In this document: in pieces, positions 7,491 to 14,900 of the stretch
How positions within the stretch are numbered: position 1 is the first letter of the stretch
How the letters are laid out: the number at the start of each line of letters is the position of its first letter
Source of the DNA: an uncultured bacterium
GTDB taxonomy: Bacteria; Cyanobacteriota; Vampirovibrionia; Gastranaerophilales; Gastranaerophilaceae
Reading direction: 5' to 3'
NCBI GenBank assembly: GCA_902779645.1
Contig: CACZCH010000007.1
Location: forward strand, 1-64,000
Length of the DNA: 64,000 nucleotides
Program-made: the position numbers and the translations under genes
The notes under the pieces: generated by a model
What the model saw: the letters and a program-made list of their open reading frames with translations, nothing else
What the model was told of the DNA's origin: nothing
Databases searched by the model: none

Positions 7491-8315
7491 TTATATGCCG
7501 GAATTTCTGGGTTCAATTTTTTTAAGTCTCTGTTCTATTCTTCTGTACCATCTGAGTTTGCTCTGATACAGTATTTCGTAATTTTTTAGCTGTCCGTGGT
7601 GTATATCGTTTATTTGTCTGTCGCACAAATCTTCAAGAACTTTACCGAGGTATTTGGTATATTCTTTTCTGTCGATTTTATCATCTTTGGTTAAATTTAT
7701 AATATCTCCAAATTCAATCAAGATTTCAGGTCTGTTGTCACGAAGGAAACAATAATTTACCGCAACAGGCATAAGAGCGATTTTACCGTATTTTTTTGCT
7801 GATTTTTCTGCAATATAGGTCATTCCTGTTTGAAGTTCCAGTGGCCTATGATTTGGCGGTTTTATTATACCTTCAGGGAAAATGTATAAAATGTTATTCA
7901 AATCTGCCAAAGAATCAATTGCATACTTTAGAGCAGGCATGGAAGCTTGAGGAGATTTCTTATTCACGCTAAAAGCACCGCCTCTCCTGATTAAAGGGAA
8001 ACGGTTCAATTCTTCAATCATTATACGTATTTCTTTTTTGAAAATTCTGTTGCAAATATCGTACCCAATCATGCCGTCCCACCAGTTGTGGTGAGGAGCA
8101 AACATAATTATCGGCGTATCGGGTTCTTTTTGAGTGTAGAATTTTTCTTTACCCTTATAATATATGCCGTGAAAACGTTTTTCTGGCATACCGTAAAAAT
8201 ACCTGTCACCTACCCACAGCCAAAAAGGAGAGGTTTGCGAAGGGCAGAATTTTTCATTTATATTCCGCAGCTTAGTTGGCGGAACTTCCAAATATAACTC
8301 CTCGAGGTTAACCAT
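7491..8315 (-). CDS. PlsC-like lysophospholipid acyltransferase
   Basis: This 274-residue protein carries acyltransferase motif I as HHNWWD (H75 to D80, the HX4D box) and motif III as FPEG (about residue 150). It probably transfers an acyl chain to a glycerolipid or lyso-lipid at the membrane surface; no strong membrane helix is visible, so peripheral binding is likely. An ATG at 8330 is possible, but TATTAT lies six bases before the ATG at 8315, fitting the leaderless pattern seen elsewhere here, so that start is used. It converges with the ATP-grasp gene with one base between stops. Confidence 0.82.
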   Translation of the reverse strand: MVNLEELYLEVPPTKLRNINEKFCPSQTSPFWLWVGDRYFYGMPEKRFHGIYYKGKEKFYTQKEPDTPIIMFAPHHNWWDGMIGYDICNRIFKKEIRIMIEELNRFPLIRRGGAFSVNKKSPQASMPALKYAIDSLADLNNILYIFPEGIIKPPNHRPLELQTGMTYIAEKSAKKYGKIALMPVAVNYCFLRDNRPEILIEFGDIINLTKDDKIDRKEYTKYLGKVLEDLCDRQINDIHHGQLKNYEILYQSKLRWYRRIEQRLKKIEPRNSGI

Positions 8316-8347
8316 ATTTCTATAATACACATTTATGCCGATTTTGT

Positions 8348-8371
8348 GAACATTTTTAGGGGTAAATGTTA
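8348..8371. repeat. Small inverted repeat between plsC-like gene and comM
   Basis: AACATTT and AAATGTT flank TTAGGGGT. It lies just past the end of comM on the minus strand and could act as a weak terminator. The GGGGTAAAT core recurs elsewhere in the window. Confidence 0.4.
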
Positions 8372-8384
8372 ATAAAATTTACAA

Positions 8385-9905
8385 TTATATTTCGGCTTTG
8401 TATTGCAGAGCTAGCATTACGTGTTCTAATACTATATTATTGCTTTCTTTAAGATCGGCTATTGTTCTTGCAAGTTTTAAAATCCTGTCAAACTTTCTTC
8501 CTGACAATTGGTATTTTTGAGCTGCAATTTTTAGAAATTCTGATGTTTTTTCATCTATTTTACAGTATTTTTTTATTTGTTTGCTGTTAAGTTCAGAATT
8601 CGTCAAAATTCCTTCTTCTGCATATCTTTTAGCTTGAATTTTTCTTGCTTTAACAACCCTTTCTCTTATTTTGTTTGAAGGCTCTGAGTCTGATTTAGTT
8701 TTAATAAGCTCTTCCGTAGTAAGGCGCGGAACATTTATAACTAAATCTATTCTGTCCAAAAGCGGACCTGATAATTTTGAACGGTATCTTTGTATTTGGA
8801 ATTCAGAACAGGAGCAATCTTTTTCTTTGTCGCCTAAGTATCCGCAGGGACAAGGATTCATTGCGCCTACCAGCATAAATTTTGCAGGATATTTAATAGA
8901 ATTTTTAGCTCTTGAGATTACGACTTCTCCATCTTCTAATGGTTGTCGGAGAACTTCTAAAACTTGTCTTGGAAACTCAACCATTTCATCAAGAAACAAA
9001 ACCCCTCTGTGTGCAAGTGTAATTTCTCCGGGTTTTGGGTTTGAACCTCCTCCTATTATGCCGTTTTGAGATGCTGTGTGGTGAACAGCTCTATACGGTC
9101 GTTTTGTCATAAGCGGGTTATCTTTTTGAAGAAGTCCGCAAATACTGTATATTTTAGTAAGTTCTAATGCTTCTTGAAGTTCCAAAGGAGGCAGAATTGA
9201 GGCTAAACATTTTGCCATAAGCGTTTTCCCTGACCCCGGAGAACCTGACATAAGAATATTATGTCCGCCCGCGGCAGCTATTTCTAATGCTTTTTTAGCT
9301 TTTTCCTGTCCTTTTACATCTTTAAAATCGAAAGAGTAATCAGTATTTGCGTTTTCTTCCAAATAATTGTTGATATCAACAGTTGTTTTTGTTAATGGTG
9401 TATCTGCAAAATGGTTAACAATATCACATAAATGCTTTGCTCCATATATATTTATTCCTTGAACCAGAGCAGCTTCTTTGGAATTGTCCTCGGGTACAAA
9501 AACCGTTTTGACTCCGCAATCTTTTAGTCCGCTTACAAGTGGCAGAACCCCATTAACTTTTCTTATGGAGCCATCCAAAGAAAGTTCGCCTATATATGCG
9601 GTTGCTAAGTCATCAGGGATTTCTATACCCTGCTCTTTTAATATTCCAATTGCAATTGCAAGGTCAAAATTTGTACCCTCTTTTCTGATATCGGCAGGAG
9701 CAAGGTTTACAATAACTTTTCCTGTCGGAAAAGAAAAACCGGAATTCTTAATTGCGGAATGTACTCTTTCTCTTGCTTCAGAAACAGCGCTATCGGGAAG
9801 TCCTACAATACTCATGGAAGGGAGAGAATTTGAAGTATCAACTTCAACCTCTATTCTGCAGGAATTAATTCCGATATTTGCTGCTGTGATTGCTTTTGTA
9901 ACCAT
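8385..9905 (-). CDS. comM: YifB/ComM-family Mg-chelatase-like AAA+ protein
   Basis: This 506-residue protein has the YifB layout: an N-terminal ChlI/Lon-like fold (VEVEVDTSNSLPSMSIVGLP), the AAA+ core with Walker A GSPGSGKT (about residue 225) and Walker B LFLDEM, the Cys-rich PCPCGYLGDKEKDCSC insert, and a C-terminal Mg-chelatase helical domain. In Haemophilus and Vibrio, ComM is a hexameric helicase that promotes branch migration during natural transformation. An ATG at 9923 would add six residues; 9905 matches the family N terminus and has TATAAT six bases upstream, so it is probably leaderless. No competence operon is adjacent. Confidence 0.92.
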   Translation of the reverse strand: MVTKAITAANIGINSCRIEVEVDTSNSLPSMSIVGLPDSAVSEARERVHSAIKNSGFSFPTGKVIVNLAPADIRKEGTNFDLAIAIGILKEQGIEIPDDLATAYIGELSLDGSIRKVNGVLPLVSGLKDCGVKTVFVPEDNSKEAALVQGINIYGAKHLCDIVNHFADTPLTKTTVDINNYLEENANTDYSFDFKDVKGQEKAKKALEIAAAGGHNILMSGSPGSGKTLMAKCLASILPPLELQEALELTKIYSICGLLQKDNPLMTKRPYRAVHHTASQNGIIGGGSNPKPGEITLAHRGVLFLDEMVEFPRQVLEVLRQPLEDGEVVISRAKNSIKYPAKFMLVGAMNPCPCGYLGDKEKDCSCSEFQIQRYRSKLSGPLLDRIDLVINVPRLTTEELIKTKSDSEPSNKIRERVVKARKIQAKRYAEEGILTNSELNSKQIKKYCKIDEKTSEFLKIAAQKYQLSGRKFDRILKLARTIADLKESNNIVLEHVMLALQYKAEI

Positions 9906-9937
9906 AGACCAATTATACAACATTTTATGTAAAAATA

Positions 9938-9967
9938 AAAAGACGGATTTTAATAAATCCGTCTTTT
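9938..9967 (-). terminator. Terminator of the haemagglutinin-like gene
   Basis: GACGGATTT / AAATCCGTC is flanked by A and T runs on both sides. Read on the minus strand it follows the stop at 9987 and ends in a T tract, just upstream of comM. Confidence 0.88.
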
Positions 9968-9986
9968 TTCATATTGTGTAGTTTAG

Positions 9987-12083
9987 TTAGTTAGCCATTG
10001 GTATAGCTCTTACGACAGTTACAGAACCGTCTACATTCTTTCTGCAAGGAGCATCTTCGTCATCATCTAAATCTGCTGCATATGCGATAGGCGTACTTGC
10101 CATTGGTGCTGTAGGATCTTCCGGAATGATGTTGTTAACTCTTACGTTATCATCACTCGGAGGAGTCGGCTGGTTCGTATCAGTATCCGGTGTAGGTGTT
10201 GGCGGGTTAGGAGGTATTGGTGCTCCAGGACCTACCAAGTATGTTGTATTTGTTCCGTCTGTTTGTTGGAAGTCAGGTGAGTTATAACCGTTTGTTGGTT
10301 CATTTGTTAACTCATAAGTGATTTCATCTGTTGGAGCGATAGTTTTTACAACACCGTCTTTAATATTTGTATAATTAGTTGTAAAGTCTCTGTTCGGGAA
10401 ATCAAGCTGTAAAGTACCTGTTCTTCCGCCTACGTTAATTTCTTTTGCGTGAACATCACCTGTTACAGTGATTTTCTTATCAGGAGCAACGAGGTTAATA
10501 ACACCTGCGTTAGCACCGTTAACAAGTAAGTCATTGTTAGACTGAATATAAGTCAAAACGTCTTTTCCGTTAGGAGTTGTTTTTGGTGTTTCCAATTTAG
10601 TAATTGTACCGCCGTTGATTACCAAGTAGTCGTGTTCACCACCGTTAACCTGATCTGCTGTTCTTGGAATGTGTGTATAGTTTTCCATTACACCAATAAT
10701 TACCTTATCTGTTGTAACGTTACCGTCACCTTTTATTCCGCCAATGTAACCGTCAGCTTCAAATTGGTATTTATCTGCAGTAAGAACTGCTTTACCGTCT
10801 GTTAATATATTTCCGCCGTAGTCACGAGTTCCGTCGTTATATTTTTCGGCATTATAGTTAATATTTTTTGCTGTTGTATTAATTGTAGTTGTAATGTGAC
10901 CTGCTGTTGTATGAGCATTTATGTCACCGTCTACTGTTAAACTACCTGGTAACAATTTTTCTGTATTAATATCATAGTTTCCGATGTGAATATTTTGTGA
11001 AGATTCAATATTTAAGTCTCCACTGATATTTGTATCTCCTAAAACGTGAACATAGTGATTAAATCTGTTTGAGTGAATTGGTTCAAAGTTCTTTGTAGTA
11101 AGATTTACATTTCCGTTTACAGTTGCATTACCGATATCAACAAAACCGCCGTCATTTGTTAAATTAACATTGCCGTTAGTTTTAGAATGTCTGTAAATTA
11201 ATTCTTCACCATGACCTTTTACATCAGCATTACCGTTTACTACAAGTGTATTACCGTTTGACTTTTCGTTAACTCTCACCCAGCCTCCGGTTTCAGAAGT
11301 TAAATTGCCGTTGATAACACCGCCGGATTCAACAATGAAAGCACCGACGTCATTTGTAACTACAACATTTCCGTCAATGTTCATTGCGGTAAGCTTTGTT
11401 ACAACTTTGTTTTCAGCCGGTATGTTTGTCAAATAGTCTGCACCGTTTGCAGTAACTAATTTTAAAGTATCAGCAGTTATAGATGAATTTGCACCTACAA
11501 TTTTTGGTGCATAGATATTAAAATCTCCGCCGACAGAAAAGTCAGAATCTTTTATCTGCACCTGTACTAAATCTTCCGCTCCGTTTGTTCCCCAATCTGT
11601 ACTTCTCAGTTTTGTATAATTACCGTCTGTTAAATTGTTAACATCAACGCCTGTCATATCTTTTGTTGAAACCATGACATCGCCTGCGGTAGTGAATTTA
11701 ACGCCGTCAAATAACACGCCGTTAGGGTTAGATATGATTAATTTTCCAATACCGCTGTTTGCATTAACAGTTCCTGCAAATCTTGACATACCTGTGTTTA
11801 CCGTATTTAATATCGTCAAATCGTTAGCACCGTTAATTGCATTAAAGTTTAACGTTTCTCCATTATCTACGTTCAAGGTATTCCAATTTAAGTGAGAATT
11901 ACCGGTAAAGTTTAATGTCGCATTACCCGCTGTGGAATTTGGATCTAAACCTGCATATCCGCCTGTTGCAGTATTAAGGTCTGCATTGTTTAAACCTATG
12001 CCTGTACCGAAAGCAGAAAGCTGCATAGTTGCAAACACTGTGCAAAGAGCGATTGCCGATAGTTGTTTCTTGAGATTTTTCAT
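9987..12083 (-). CDS. Filamentous-haemagglutinin-like exported beta-helix protein
   Basis: This 698-residue exported protein has a signal peptide (residues 1 to about 27) and an N-terminal TPS-like domain with the hallmark ISNPNGVLFDG, then repeated short strands typical of a right-handed beta-helix (runs of NVxL/NGNVNL). A Pro/Thr linker (PPNPPTPTPDTDTNQPTPP) precedes a C-terminal tail with an acidic DLDDDEDAPC patch. TPS domains normally require a TpsB outer-membrane partner; none is in this window. The role is probably adhesion or surface display. The ATG at 12083 is chosen over a TTG two codons upstream because AAGGA lies eight bases before it. It is unusually rich in Asn, Thr and Gly. 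Confidence 0.82.
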   Translation of the reverse strand: MKNLKKQLSAIALCTVFATMQLSAFGTGIGLNNADLNTATGGYAGLDPNSTAGNATLNFTGNSHLNWNTLNVDNGETLNFNAINGANDLTILNTVNTGMSRFAGTVNANSGIGKLIISNPNGVLFDGVKFTTAGDVMVSTKDMTGVDVNNLTDGNYTKLRSTDWGTNGAEDLVQVQIKDSDFSVGGDFNIYAPKIVGANSSITADTLKLVTANGADYLTNIPAENKVVTKLTAMNIDGNVVVTNDVGAFIVESGGVINGNLTSETGGWVRVNEKSNGNTLVVNGNADVKGHGEELIYRHSKTNGNVNLTNDGGFVDIGNATVNGNVNLTTKNFEPIHSNRFNHYVHVLGDTNISGDLNIESSQNIHIGNYDINTEKLLPGSLTVDGDINAHTTAGHITTTINTTAKNINYNAEKYNDGTRDYGGNILTDGKAVLTADKYQFEADGYIGGIKGDGNVTTDKVIIGVMENYTHIPRTADQVNGGEHDYLVINGGTITKLETPKTTPNGKDVLTYIQSNNDLLVNGANAGVINLVAPDKKITVTGDVHAKEINVGGRTGTLQLDFPNRDFTTNYTNIKDGVVKTIAPTDEITYELTNEPTNGYNSPDFQQTDGTNTTYLVGPGAPIPPNPPTPTPDTDTNQPTPPSDDNVRVNNIIPEDPTAPMASTPIAYAADLDDDEDAPCRKNVDGSVTVVRAIPMAN

Positions 12084-12323
12084 ACACAATTTCCTTCTTT
12101 TCGACTTGTAGTCAACATAACAATTCTACTATTAACAAAAAACAAAAAGAAAATATTTGCTCTTTTTATATAAAATATTATGAAAATTGTTACAAAAGTT
12201 AATGAAAAAATCCGGCTGATACCGGAATGTTTCTGAATAGTAGATTTTCCTCTATTTAAAGGATTTAATAACTCTTAAAATATAGTTTAATATACGTAGA
12301 ATAGTATACAATCGGAGATAGTT

Positions 12324-13091
12324 ATGGATATTTTTGCAGTAATAGGTACTTTCCTTGGTATCGGTTTTATTTTAACCGGTCAGGCAATGGAAGGCGGTAA
12401 CATAGGACAGTTACTACAAATTACGGCAGCTTTTATCGTATTGGGCGGTACAACAGGCGCAATTATTTTGAGCTTTCCGTCTAAGACTTTGGCATCAGCT
12501 TTAAAATATTTAAAAGACGTATATATGCCTCCAAAGGCTGATTTTCAGGCTCTTATTACAGAGATTGGCGGATTTGCTACCAAGGCAAGAAAAGAAGGTA
12601 TTATCGCACTTGAAAAAGAAGCTAATAATGCTTCTGACCCGTTGTTAACGCTCGGTCTTGGTGCTGTTGCCGACGGTACTGACCCTACGCTTGTAAGAGA
12701 GATGATGGAAAATCAGTTGAATCAAGAAGAACAAGCTGTTCATAACGCTGCAAAAGTTTATGAATCATTCGGCGGCTATTCTCCTACATTAGGTATTATT
12801 GGTGCTGTTATGGGTTTAATTCAAGTTATGCAGAACTTGTCTGACCCGTCAAAACTTGGTGCAGGTATTGCAGTTGCATTCGTTGCTACAATTTACGGTT
12901 TGTTTGCTGCAAACTTAGTTATGATACCTTTAGGAACAAGAATAAAGTTTATATATCAAGATATTTTCTTGTATAAAAATATGATTATCGAAGGTGTTCT
13001 TTCAATTCAGGCAGGTGAAAGCCCTGTGTTGATTGAACGTAAGTTACAGTCATTTATCTTGGAAGAAAAGAAGGAAGCAGCGAATGGCTAG
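12324..13091 (+). CDS. motA: MotA-type flagellar stator protein
   Basis: This 255-residue protein has four membrane segments, with the paired helices at about residues 145-175 and 178-205 containing the conserved PTLGIIGAVMGLI and the Pro-Leu region MIPLGTRIK. The large cytoplasmic loop carries the charged residues that normally contact FliG. Five MotA copies surround two MotB copies to form an ion-driven rotary stator. A GGAG site precedes the ATG. motB starts inside its last codons. ExbB/TolQ is excluded by the long cytoplasmic loop and the MotB neighbour. Confidence 0.93.
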   Translation: MDIFAVIGTFLGIGFILTGQAMEGGNIGQLLQITAAFIVLGGTTGAIILSFPSKTLASALKYLKDVYMPPKADFQALITEIGGFATKARKEGIIALEKEANNASDPLLTLGLGAVADGTDPTLVREMMENQLNQEEQAVHNAAKVYESFGGYSPTLGIIGAVMGLIQVMQNLSDPSKLGAGIAVAFVATIYGLFAANLVMIPLGTRIKFIYQDIFLYKNMIIEGVLSIQAGESPVLIERKLQSFILEEKKEAANG

Positions 13092-14157
13092 AAAAAAACC
13101 GCCTGAAGAGCATGAAAATCTTGAAAGATGGTTAGTTTCGTACGGTGATTTCATCACCCTTCTTTTTGCTACATTCGTTGTATTGTATGCTTTAGCGCAG
13201 GTGGATGTTTCTGACTTTGCAAAATTAGAGGAGTCTCTTAAAAATGCATTCAGTCAAAGCAACATGTTTGATGGAAAAGAAGATATTATGGACGGGAGCC
13301 AAAGCATTTTTGATCAGCAGCAGGCGAACTCTTTTATTCCAAGCTTAATGGTTGAATACATAAGTCAAAAATATGAAGAAGAATCTTTTAAAGATATTGA
13401 AGAATCAATAAAAAATTTGAAAGAAGCAGGAGAATTGGAAGGTATATCATCAAAAATGACTGACAAAGGTCTTTTGTTGACATTTGATGATAAATATCTT
13501 TTTGCTCCGGCTTCTGCGTATTTGGATTCGAATGCTAAAAAATTGCTTGATAAAGTAGGCGTTTTGATTTGTAAAAAATTTGTACTCCATTCTATGAGGA
13601 TTGAAGGTCATACTGACAGTGATCCGATGCATAGCGTGCAATATCCGTCAAACTGGGAGCTTTCTTCAGCCAGAGCGTCTTCCGTTGTAAGATATTTAAT
13701 CTCGCGTTTTCATTTTAATCCTTCTCTATTTAGTGCAATCGGATATGCAGATACAAGACCTTTAGAAAATTCTTTTTCATCTAAAGATCCTAAAAATAGA
13801 CGTGTAGAGATTTTGATATTAAAAAACAGATATAAAGACAGCTATGAAACAACTTCTCATAGTGCAGTTTCTTTGTCAAAAGCTGATCAGGAAAAAATTC
13901 AAGCTGACAGACAAAGGGTTATAGAACAGGTTGAACAGGATTCTATATCGCCGGCAGCAAGAAAACTTTTGGAAGAAAACCGCAAAAGACTTGTCGCAAA
14001 ACAAAAAAGTGAAAAACTTTCGGACAAGAATATGCAGGTATATATAAGCATAGATAATGAAACAAGAGAAAGCGAAAATATTAATTTACCAAGCGTGGAA
14101 AAACGAGTTATTAAACTAAAATCTAACATGCCGGAAGATGAGGATTTCGGATTATGA
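13084..14157 (+). CDS. motB: MotB-type stator with OmpA peptidoglycan-binding domain
   Basis: The protein has 357 residues. A short basic N terminus is followed by one membrane helix with the ion-binding Asp in SYGDF (D22), a plug and linker region, then an OmpA/MotB domain at about residues 130-250 (RIEGHTDSDP, SSARASSVVRYL, NRRVEI). An extra basic/acidic C-terminal tail of about 100 residues follows. The start at 13084 overlaps the motA stop by 8 bp; a longer frame from 13033 lies inside motA and is rejected. The Asp shows an ion channel function; whether protons or sodium cannot be told. No flagellar structural genes are in the window. Confidence 0.92.
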   Translation: MARKKPPEEHENLERWLVSYGDFITLLFATFVVLYALAQVDVSDFAKLEESLKNAFSQSNMFDGKEDIMDGSQSIFDQQQANSFIPSLMVEYISQKYEEESFKDIEESIKNLKEAGELEGISSKMTDKGLLLTFDDKYLFAPASAYLDSNAKKLLDKVGVLICKKFVLHSMRIEGHTDSDPMHSVQYPSNWELSSARASSVVRYLISRFHFNPSLFSAIGYADTRPLENSFSSKDPKNRRVEILILKNRYKDSYETTSHSAVSLSKADQEKIQADRQRVIEQVEQDSISPAARKLLEENRKRLVAKQKSEKLSDKNMQVYISIDNETRESENINLPSVEKRVIKLKSNMPEDEDFGL

Positions 14158-14753
14158 TAACTCACGCTGTCGGATTATCTCTCGGGCCTTCTTCATCAAT
14201 TGAAAGCGGAGTTGCAGTAATGGAAATTGCAGCAGGAAAGCTTATCTATATTGATAAATTATTTACAATGAGTGATGTTCAGCTTTTTTTTAATAACTAT
14301 GTTTCTCTGAATAATTCAATATTTTGTATTTCGCTTCCTTGGGATAATACCATGCTTGAAGGGAAATGGAGAGTTTTATCTAAACAGTACCAACTTATAC
14401 ATAATGATGAAGACATGTTTTTAAATCGTGATAATTGGATGCAAAGATTTTCAACAAGAGGATGCGATTTGTTTTCGGAACTTAAGGAAAAGGGTGTTGA
14501 TATATCAAGATTTGAAGTGTATCTGTCAAGACAAAAGCTTAACTTGTATTCAAACTACAAAGAGCGTTCTTCAGCCGATTGCAAGTTTTTGCAATCAATA
14601 CTCAAATCAGAATACGGATTTGACGAATTACCTGCAAATATGATGCCTATGGGTGAACTTGAAGCGATAGTCGGTGCGATTCTTGCTGTGAGAAAACTTA
14701 AAGGTGAAACTGAAAAAATATTTGAGTTTAAAGGGTTGGATGTTGTAAACTAG
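14154..14753 (+). CDS. Predicted RNase H-fold protein (DUF429-like)
   Basis: A 199-residue protein whose start overlaps the motB stop by 4 bp (ATGA), so it is translationally coupled to the stator genes. The first strand GLSLGP, a following SGVAVMEI strand, ISLPW in the fourth strand and a C-terminal GELEAIVGAILAVRKL helix resemble the RNase H-like fold of DUF429/RuvX-type proteins. The usual first acidic residue is not obvious (Ser in GLSLG), so activity is uncertain. The link to motility is known only from position. It is a tentative fold assignment. Confidence 0.5.
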   Translation: MITHAVGLSLGPSSSIESGVAVMEIAAGKLIYIDKLFTMSDVQLFFNNYVSLNNSIFCISLPWDNTMLEGKWRVLSKQYQLIHNDEDMFLNRDNWMQRFSTRGCDLFSELKEKGVDISRFEVYLSRQKLNLYSNYKERSSADCKFLQSILKSEYGFDELPANMMPMGELEAIVGAILAVRKLKGETEKIFEFKGLDVVN

Positions 14754-14812
14754 GTGTTTATACAATTAAATTATTAAGTTTTTTTACAAAATTTTACTCT
14801 AAATCATTTTTT

Positions 14813-14841
14813 TTGTGACACAAGAAAATATTTTTGATAAT
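14813..14841 (+). promoter_or_regulatory. Promoter for SBP-TolC fusion gene
   Basis: TTGTGA, 17 bases, GATAAT. The predicted start lies near 14848, giving a leader of about 50 bases. Confidence 0.55.
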
Positions 14842-14900
14842 ATGGTTGTAAATTACAACTCATATTTGAGAAAATTAATAGAATTGGGAGTATAGATTTT

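Noticed and set aside
8671-9069. 132-codon plus-strand frame inside comM
   Set aside because: It is antisense to conserved YifB sequence, including the Cys-rich insert, and has no start signal.
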